The notes beneath the pieces are model-generated. The model saw only the letters and a program-made list of their open reading frames with translations. It was not told the origin of the DNA and made no database searches. A DNA stretch of 53,896 bases, from assembly GCA_002967695.1 (NCBI GenBank), contig PUHN01000006.1:1-53896 (forward strand), read 5' to 3'. Every line of letters starts with the position of its first letter. The first letter of the stretch is position 1. A program made the translations under genes and the position numbers. Shown piece by piece: positions 48,824-53,896 of the stretch. This DNA is from Rhodobacteraceae bacterium WD3A24 (GTDB lineage Bacteria; Pseudomonadota; Alphaproteobacteria; Rhodobacterales; Rhodobacteraceae).

Positions 48824-48843
48824 CGGGCCTCAGACGGGCGCGA

Positions 48844-50187
48844 TCAGTCGCCCGGATTGCACTCGCCGAGATCGCCGCCGGCGAACATCGGGTGATCGGG
48901 CGCGTACATGACCTGATCGACAGGGGTCTGCTCGACCACTTCGAGAAGGTCGAACTCGCTTTCCGGGTTCTCTTTCCCGCGCACCACGAGGACGTCCTTG
49001 AAGCACTGGTGATCCTCGGCGCGATAGAGCGTCGGGCCGTTGCCCAGCCCGTCGAACTCGAAGCCCTCCAGCGCCTCGGCAACGCCGCAGGGGTTGAAGG
49101 TGCCCGCGCGTTGGCAGGCATCGGCATAGAGCAGGGTCTGGACATAGCAGGTATGCGCGGCCTGGCTGGGCGGGGTGCCGTATTCATTGCCGAAGGAGCG
49201 CACGAAGGCCTGGCTGCCCTCGTCCTGCAGCGACCAGTGCCAGTTGGTCGAGCCGAAGATGCCCTTGACCGCCTCGCCGGCCCCCTGGGCCATCAGGCGC
49301 GAATAGAGCGGCACGACGATCTCGAACTGCTTGCCGTTGGCCATGCGCTCGCGCAGACCGAACTCGACGGCGTTGGTCAGCGAGTTGACCATGTTGCCGC
49401 CGTAGTGGTTGAGCACCAGAACATCCGCGCCCGAGTTGAGAACCGGCGCGATATAGGAGCTGAAATCGGTCGCGTCCAGCGGGGTGCGCACTGTCTCGAC
49501 CGTCTCCCAGCCCAGCGCCTCGGTCGCGGCGACGATCGATTCCTCCTGGGTCCAGCCCCAGGTGTAGTCGGCGGTCAGGTGATAGGCGCGCCGGTCATTG
49601 CCGTAGGCGTTGCCCAGCACCGGTGCCAGCGCGGCGCCCGACATATAGGCGTTGAAGAAGTGACGGAAGCCGTTGGCGCGCTTGTCCTTGCCGGTAGTAT
49701 CGTTGGAGTGTGTCAGCCCGGCCATGAAGATCACGCCGGCATCCTGACACAGGCCCTGCACCGCGATCGCCACGCCCGAGGACGAGCCGCCGGTGATCAT
49801 CACCGCGCCGTCGCGCTCGATCATGCCGCGCGCCGAGGAGCGCGCCGCGTCCGAGCGGGTCTGGGTGTCGCCGGTCACGTATTCGACGCGCTTGCCCAGG
49901 ATGCCGTTGCCCTGCAGCGCATCCGACGAGAAGGTGTTGAGCATCCCGCCATCGCCCTCGCCGTTTAGATGCTTGACGGCCAGCTCGTAGGCGCGCAGCT
50001 CGTCGGCGCCCTCGTCGGCATAGGGGCCCGTCTGGGGCACGTTGAAGCCCAGCGTCACCGTGCTGCCGGTGGGCTCGTTGGTGTAGGCCCGGGCCATCGA
50101 GGTGAAGAAGCTCGGCATCGCGAGGCCGGCGCCCGCGGCCGCCGATGTCTTGAGTACACTGCGGCGGGTGAATTTCGAACTGGACAT
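48844..50187 (-). CDS. Substrate-binding protein of the Liv/HAAT-type ABC transporter
   Basis: Periplasmic solute receptor (leucine-binding-protein fold). The 447-residue precursor starts with a twin-arginine-like signal (TRRSVLKTSAAAGAGLAMPSF), then LGFNVPQTGPYADEG in the ligand cleft and ITGGSSSGVAIAVQG. The N-terminus differs from UrtA, so I do not call it a urea receptor; amides, amino acids or polyamine-like solutes are open. The ATG at 50187 follows GGGAGGAAA. First gene of the operon; divergent from the NMT1-type SBP. Confidence 0.9.
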   Translation of the reverse strand: MSSSKFTRRSVLKTSAAAGAGLAMPSFFTSMARAYTNEPTGSTVTLGFNVPQTGPYADEGADELRAYELAVKHLNGEGDGGMLNTFSSDALQGNGILGKRVEYVTGDTQTRSDAARSSARGMIERDGAVMITGGSSSGVAIAVQGLCQDAGVIFMAGLTHSNDTTGKDKRANGFRHFFNAYMSGAALAPVLGNAYGNDRRAYHLTADYTWGWTQEESIVAATEALGWETVETVRTPLDATDFSSYIAPVLNSGADVLVLNHYGGNMVNSLTNAVEFGLRERMANGKQFEIVVPLYSRLMAQGAGEAVKGIFGSTNWHWSLQDEGSQAFVRSFGNEYGTPPSQAAHTCYVQTLLYADACQRAGTFNPCGVAEALEGFEFDGLGNGPTLYRAEDHQCFKDVLVVRGKENPESEFDLLEVVEQTPVDQVMYAPDHPMFAGGDLGECNPGD

Positions 50188-50206
50188 GATTTCCTCCCAT
50201 GGTGGT

Positions 50207-50251
50207 TGGGCGGCACCCTCCTTGTGCCGCCGGCCTCGGTTCAGGCCGGCG
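50207..50251 (-). promoter_or_regulatory. Leader with two mutually exclusive hairpins upstream of the SBP gene
   Basis: Stem A is GGCGGCAC/GTGCCGCC (50209-50216 with 50224-50231). Stem B is CGCCGGCCT/AGGCCGGCG (50228-50236 with 50243-50251). They share bases 50228-50231, so only one can form fully. On the transcribed strand the loop of stem A exposes AAGGAGG. This looks like an attenuator or switch; no known riboswitch class is recognised. Confidence 0.5.
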
Positions 50252-50253
50252 CC

Positions 50254-50283
50254 ATTATCGCAACAATCAGAAAAAGAATGCAA
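50254..50283 (-). promoter_or_regulatory. Putative promoter of the Liv-type operon
   Basis: On the minus strand, TTGCAT (50278-50283) and GATAAT (50254-50259) are separated by 18 bases, a fair sigma-70-type match. Transcription would start near 50247, at the beginning of the hairpin leader. Confidence 0.45.
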
Positions 50284-50585
50284 TAATTCATTGGTATCAC
50301 GTGGTTTTTCTGTAAATACTTCAACAAACCAATATGGCAAACAGTAAATGGCTTTTCTGGTCATCCAAAAGATCGCGCGATTCATGGGGTTTGCGCGCGG
50401 CTGCCGGCCACCCGGTCTGGCCGCCGCTTGCGCGGTTTCGCGCCATCCTGTCCACCTTTTGCGCAGCCCTCGCCGCGGCGCTCGGTCGCACGGCGGTGCG
50501 GCGGGGGAATTGCGTAGACGGCGAGCGGCCGCTATGCAGAACTGCAGACCATCAAAAGAACTGGTCCGACAGGAGGGTAACGAAC

Positions 50586-51605
50586 GTGTTCCAGACAATC
50601 CGCATGACAACCGCCGCCGCCGTCGCGGGCATCGCCCTGAGCGGCCCCGCGCTGGCCCAGACCGAGATGAACTTCGCGCTGGACTGGCGTTTCGAGGGGC
50701 CGGCGGCCCCCTATTTCGCCGCCGTCGACAACGGCCACTTCGCCGAGGAAGGGCTCGAGGTCGAGATCTCGCCGGGACAGGGCTCGCTCGACGCGATTCC
50801 CAAGGTCGCCACCGGCGCCTTTCCCGTCGGCTTCGCCGACATGGCCAGCCTGGTGAAGTTTCTCGACCAGAATCCCGGCGCGCCCGTGACCGGCGTGATG
50901 ATGATGTATGACCGCCCGGCCTTCGCCGTGATCGGCCGCGTCAGCCGGGGAATCGAGACGCCGGAAGATCTCGAGGGCAGCGTGCTGGGCGCGCCGCCGC
51001 CCGATGGCGCCTGGGCGCAGTTTCCGGCCTTCGCCGCAGCCAATGACCTCGACATGGACAGCATCACCGTGGAGTCCGTGGGCTTTCCCACCCGCGCGCC
51101 GATGCTCGCCGAGGGCGAGGTGGACGCCATCACCGGCTTTTCCTTCACCTCGTTTCTCAACGTCGCGCGACTCGGTGTGCCCGAAGAGGACATCTCGACC
51201 ATCCTGATGGCCGAGCACGGGCTGGAACTCTACGGCAATGTCATCATCGTCAACACCGACTTCGCCGCGGAGAATCCCGAGGCCGTCACCGGATTCCTGC
51301 GCGCGGTCGCCCGCGGGCTGCAGGATGTCGTCGATGACCCGGAGGCCGGCATCGAATCGTTAGTCGCGCGCAACCCCGCGCTCGACAACGAGCTGGAGCT
51401 GCGCCGGCTCAACCTCGCCCTGCGCGACAACATCCTCACCGACTGGGTGCTGGAGAACGGGCTGGGCAACATCGACCCGGCGCGGCTGGAGCGCTCGCTC
51501 GATCAGATCGCGATGGGCTACGAGTTCCAGCGCGATCCCGACCCGGCGCTCTACTTCACCGATGCCTATCTGCCCACCGATGGCAGCCTGATGATCTCGC
51601 GCTGA
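50586..51605 (+). CDS. NMT1/THI5-like ABC transporter substrate-binding protein
   Basis: Periplasmic receptor of a NitT/TauT/SsuA-type importer. The 339-residue precursor has a Sec signal (about 1-24, ending GPALA) and the NMT1 fold: FALDWRFEGPAAPYFAAVDNGHF-type opening, IPKVATGAFPVGFADMASL and TEDDL-like loops. The start is GTG at 50586 with GGAGGG eight bases upstream; the open frame reaches 50334 without a signal sequence there. Ligand unknown; taurine, nitrate and thiamine-precursor receptors share this fold. Confidence 0.9.
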   Translation: MFQTIRMTTAAAVAGIALSGPALAQTEMNFALDWRFEGPAAPYFAAVDNGHFAEEGLEVEISPGQGSLDAIPKVATGAFPVGFADMASLVKFLDQNPGAPVTGVMMMYDRPAFAVIGRVSRGIETPEDLEGSVLGAPPPDGAWAQFPAFAAANDLDMDSITVESVGFPTRAPMLAEGEVDAITGFSFTSFLNVARLGVPEEDISTILMAEHGLELYGNVIIVNTDFAAENPEAVTGFLRAVARGLQDVVDDPEAGIESLVARNPALDNELELRRLNLALRDNILTDWVLENGLGNIDPARLERSLDQIAMGYEFQRDPDPALYFTDAYLPTDGSLMISR

Positions 51606-51724
51606 CGTCGCGGTTGCTGGCCCCGCGGGGGCCGGCGCCCCGGCAGCCTGTGCGCGCGCCCGTCACGTCCGGCGGGCGCGCGCATTGCAAATGGCGGCCC
51701 GGCCCGCATGAACGGAAAACAGGC

Positions 51725-52522
51725 ATGACGAACCTCATCGAACTCAAGAACGTCAAACACGCCTACCAGACACCGGCGGGCCCGCTGCCGGTACTCGACG
51801 GGCTCGATATCGCCGTGCCCGAAAGCAGTTTCTGCGCCGTCGTGGGGCCGTCGGGCTGCGGCAAGTCCACGCTGACGCGCCTGATCGCCGGGCTGATGTT
51901 TCCCGATGAGGGCGAGGTCTGGCTGCACGGCGATCTCGTCCGCGCGCCGCGCGCGACGGTGGGCATGGCGTTCCAGAACCCTGTGCTGCTTGAGTGGCGC
52001 TCCATCCTGCGCAACGTGATCCTGCCGCTGGAGATCGTCGCGCCACGGATGCCCGAGAAAAAGCGCGTCGCCCGCGCCGAGCAGCTCCTTGCCCTCGTCG
52101 GGCTGGAGGGGTTCGAGGACAAGCGCCCCTCCGAGCTCTCGGGCGGGATGCGCCAGCGCGCCTCGCTGTGCCGGGCCATCGTTCACAGGCCCGAGGTGCT
52201 GATCCTCGACGAGCCCTTCGGCGCGCTCGACGCCTTCACCCGCGAGGATCTGTGGCAGACCATGCACGATCTGCGCGTCGAGGAGCCCTTCACCACCCTG
52301 CTGATTACCCATGATCTGCGCGAAAGCGTGTATCTGGCCGATCAGGTGGTGGTGCTGTCGGGGCGGCCGGCCGCGACGCAGTATGTCCTTGACGTAGACA
52401 TGCCCGTCCCGCGGCCGATCGACTCGCTTTATGAGCCTGCGGCCGTCGAGATGCTCGCCACGCTGCGCCACCAGATCCAGATCGCGCAGGGCCGCGCCCC
52501 CGCGCAGGAGGCCACGCAATGA
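51725..52522 (+). CDS. NitT/TauT-type ABC transporter, ATPase
   Basis: Energises the importer. The 265-residue product has Walker A GPSGCGKST, the Q-loop in VGMAFQNPVLLEWRS, signature LSGGMRQRASLCRAI and Walker B VLILDEPFGALD. The ATG at 51725 gives the normal N-terminus MTNLIELKNVKHAY. It lies 119 bases after the SBP gene and overlaps the permease gene by ATGA. Confidence 0.95.
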   Translation: MTNLIELKNVKHAYQTPAGPLPVLDGLDIAVPESSFCAVVGPSGCGKSTLTRLIAGLMFPDEGEVWLHGDLVRAPRATVGMAFQNPVLLEWRSILRNVILPLEIVAPRMPEKKRVARAEQLLALVGLEGFEDKRPSELSGGMRQRASLCRAIVHRPEVLILDEPFGALDAFTREDLWQTMHDLRVEEPFTTLLITHDLRESVYLADQVVVLSGRPAATQYVLDVDMPVPRPIDSLYEPAAVEMLATLRHQIQIAQGRAPAQEATQ

Positions 52523-53289
52523 GCGGCGCGAACTGGCAGAAAATCCTCTCGCCCGTTCTGGGGATCGTCGTCGTGGGCGTGCTGTGGGAAGTGTGGGTGT
52601 GGTACATGCAGTGGCCCACCTACAAGATGGCCGCGCCGTCCGACATCGGGCCGGCCTTCTGGCGCTTCAAGGAGCTGTTCCTCCAGTACGGATGGCAGAC
52701 GCTGTGGCGCACGGTCGTCGGCCTTCTGGTGGCCGTGGCGGTGGGCACGTTCCTGGGCATGATCATGGGCCTGAGCCGGCTGATGCGCGATGCGCTCTAT
52801 CCGCTGCTGGTGGGATTCAACGCGGTGCCCAAGGCCACGGTGGTGCCGGTCGTCGCGCTGGTCTTCGTCGGCCAGCACGATTTCAACACGATCCTGATCG
52901 CCTTCATGATCTCGTTCTTCCCGATCGCCGTGTCGGTGGCGATCGGGCTCTCGACGCTCGAGCCCGAATACCGCGACATCCTGCGCAGCCTGGGCGCCTC
53001 GCGGTTCACCATCTTCTGGAAGATCGCGCTGCCCAAGACGCTGCCCGAGTTCTTCGGCGCGCTCAAGGTGGCGGTGACGCTGGCCTTCATCGGCACCAAC
53101 CTGATGGAGATCGTCGAACCCCACGGCAAGGGGCTGGGGCATCTGTTCGAATCGGGGCGGATCAATTCGGACTATCCGCTGATGTTCGCGGTGCTCATCG
53201 CGCTCGCGCTGCTGGGCATCCTGCTCTACTACGTGGTCGTGGTGCTCGAACGCATCTTTGCCGGCTGGGCCGAACGCAACCCGACCTGA
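52519..53289 (+). CDS. NitT/TauT-type ABC transporter, permease
   Basis: Membrane component of the same importer. The 256-residue product has about six helices and the EAA-type loop LGASRFTIFWKIALPKTLPEFF that contacts the ATPase. SBP-ATPase-permease in this order is a complete single-permease transporter. No terminator with a T-run follows, but a long stem lies 25 bases downstream. Confidence 0.94.
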   Translation: MSGANWQKILSPVLGIVVVGVLWEVWVWYMQWPTYKMAAPSDIGPAFWRFKELFLQYGWQTLWRTVVGLLVAVAVGTFLGMIMGLSRLMRDALYPLLVGFNAVPKATVVPVVALVFVGQHDFNTILIAFMISFFPIAVSVAIGLSTLEPEYRDILRSLGASRFTIFWKIALPKTLPEFFGALKVAVTLAFIGTNLMEIVEPHGKGLGHLFESGRINSDYPLMFAVLIALALLGILLYYVVVVLERIFAGWAERNPT

Positions 53290-53313
53290 CCGGCCAACGC
53301 CCGCCTTTGATGA

Positions 53314-53340
53314 CACCGGCCGCGATCGTCGCGGCCGGTG
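53314..53340 (+). terminator. Hairpin after the permease gene
   Basis: A perfect 12-bp stem CACCGGCCGCGA/TCGCGGCCGGTG with a three-base loop lies 25 bases after the permease stop. There is no T-run, so it may be a 3' mRNA stabiliser or an inefficient terminator before ureD. Confidence 0.6.
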
Positions 53341-53540
53341 CCGGCCGCCGCGCCTGAAGGGCACGGACATTTTCCCTCGCAAATTGCCGCGCGCATGGGC
53401 ATGGGCCGCCCAACTGCCCGATTTTCAGGCATCGTCGCCGCGCCCCGCCGCGCGGGGCGGCGTGCGGTCTGCCCCCGCGCCACGCGCGGGTCTAGTAATG
53501 GGGCCAAGGATGACCGACCGGACCACGGAGCGCCCCGGCC

Positions 53541-53896
53541 ATGACCATCGCCGCCCCAGCCACCGCCGCCCAGCGCAGCCACGGCACCGCCGCGCTGACC
53601 ATCGGCGCGGACGGGCGCATCGGCGCGCCGCGTCAGAGCGGCTGCGCGCGGTTGTTCGTCCCGCGCAGCCACCGCGCCACGGCCGAGGCGGTGTTCGTCA
53701 ATACTGCCGGCGGGCTGACGGGGGGCGACAGACTGGAAAGCCGCGCCACGCTGGGCGCGGGCGCGCGGCTGGCCTGCACCACGCAGGCCGCCGAACGGAT
53801 CTATCGCAGCAATGACGGCCCCGCGCGGGTGACGGCGCGGCGCGCGCGGGGCGCGCGCGCCCCGCGCCCCAGGCTGCCGCCGGAGACCGTCCAGTA
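53541..53896 (+). CDS. ureD: Urease accessory protein UreD (5' part, cut by window end)
   Basis: Scaffold for nickel insertion into urease with UreF and UreG. 118 codons are present, with the diagnostic NTAGGLTGGDRLE and TTQAAERIYRSNDGPARV. The ATG at 53541 follows GGAG. After VTAR the next eleven residues (RARGARAPRPR) lose the expected hydrophobic pattern and the conserved Trp before LPPETVQ, although length and frame are preserved. This lies on a 24-bp palindrome, so natural divergence and a sequence error at a contig end are both possible. The gene presumably starts a ureDABCEFG operon. Confidence 0.9.
   Translation, partial: MTIAAPATAAQRSHGTAALTIGADGRIGAPRQSGCARLFVPRSHRATAEAVFVNTAGGLTGGDRLESRATLGAGARLACTTQAAERIYRSNDGPARVTARRARGARAPRPRLPPETVQ
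53844..53867. repeat. 24-bp perfect all-GC palindrome within ureD
   Basis: Bases 53844-53867 are a perfect palindrome made only of G and C, centred on a CG-alternating core between GGGG and CCCC. It lies 29 bases from the window end and coincides with the abnormal part of UreD. Confidence 0.8.

Larger units (their letters stand above)
50188..50585. promoter_or_regulatory. Divergent control region of the two ABC operons
   Basis: A 398-base gene-free region. The left part carries the structured leader of the minus-strand operon. The centre (about 50252-50345) is AT-rich and holds the best promoter matches in each direction. Plus strand: TTGGTA (50291-50296), 16 bases, TAAATA (50313-50318). An inverted ATTGGT/ACCAAT pair (50290-50295 with 50328-50333) brackets it, and CACGTG lies at 50298-50303. 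From about 50380 to 50570 the sequence is GC-rich with nothing I can identify. Confidence 0.5.

Noticed and set aside
48844-50187. Calling the receptor UrtA because urease is nearby
   Set aside because: Its N-terminal and cleft motifs differ from UrtA, and LivF/LivG are generic members rather than UrtD/UrtE-like.

Overview
The window is a G+C-rich bacterial chromosome segment. Gene content and order point to an alphaproteobacterium of the Rhodobacteraceae (Rhodobacterales): a parB-parA-rsmG-mnmG-mnmE-rho-hemJ run beside a maf-aroE-coaE-dnaQ run, perfect parS sites, a HrcA/GrpE pair, a MaeB-type malic enzyme, RTX calcium-binding repeats and a urease locus. Coding density is high, many neighbours overlap by ATGA, and several starts are GTG. 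I found no tRNA, rRNA, IS element, prophage or CRISPR array.

Region by region: 0.2-8 kb holds periplasmic methionine-sulfoxide repair (msrPQ), a fasciclin-domain protein, clpB, pyrF, lolA, a small lytic transglycosylase lipoprotein and hspQ. 8.2-11.9 kb holds a two-gene STAS/anti-sigma-kinase-like switch, an RluA-type pseudouridine synthase, an unusual RIO/LPS-kinase-like protein with an acyl-ligase-like tail, and a 1-Cys peroxiredoxin. 11.9-16.7 kb holds rpsO-pnp, an RTX-repeat protein with its own extended -10 promoter, and an exported MsrA. 16.7-24.2 kb holds rbsK-like and maeB, mutS, and hrcA-grpE. 24.3-26.9 kb is a tightly coupled rph-rdgB-hemW operon.

26.9-37.4 kb is the origin/partition region. 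On the minus strand lie hemJ, rho, mnmE, mnmG, rsmG, parA and parB; on the plus strand maf, aroE, coaE and dnaQ. Between the two arms lies a 413-base gene-free, partly AT-rich gap (34237-34649) with a perfect DnaA box, several near-matches, a perfect 12-bp inverted repeat and a 14-bp palindrome: the probable oriC. Two perfect 16-bp parS sites lie 3-5 kb away, one inside rsmG and one forming the first codons of mnmG. 37.4-44.7 kb is housekeeping: secB, fxsA, a Tim44-domain protein, mltA, an Smr-domain protein, an MFS transporter, an esterase-like lipoprotein and hslU.

44.9-53.9 kb is a nutrient-uptake block: a Liv/HAAT-type ABC transporter (SBP, livH, livM, livG, livF; minus strand), divergent from a NitT/TauT/NMT1-type ABC transporter (SBP, ATPase, permease; plus strand), leading into ureD of a urease operon cut by the window end. 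The association suggests uptake of nitrogenous substrates, but neither substrate can be read from sequence. The minus-strand transporter has a structured leader and two tandem intercistronic hairpins after the binding-protein gene, which could set its expression above that of the membrane components.
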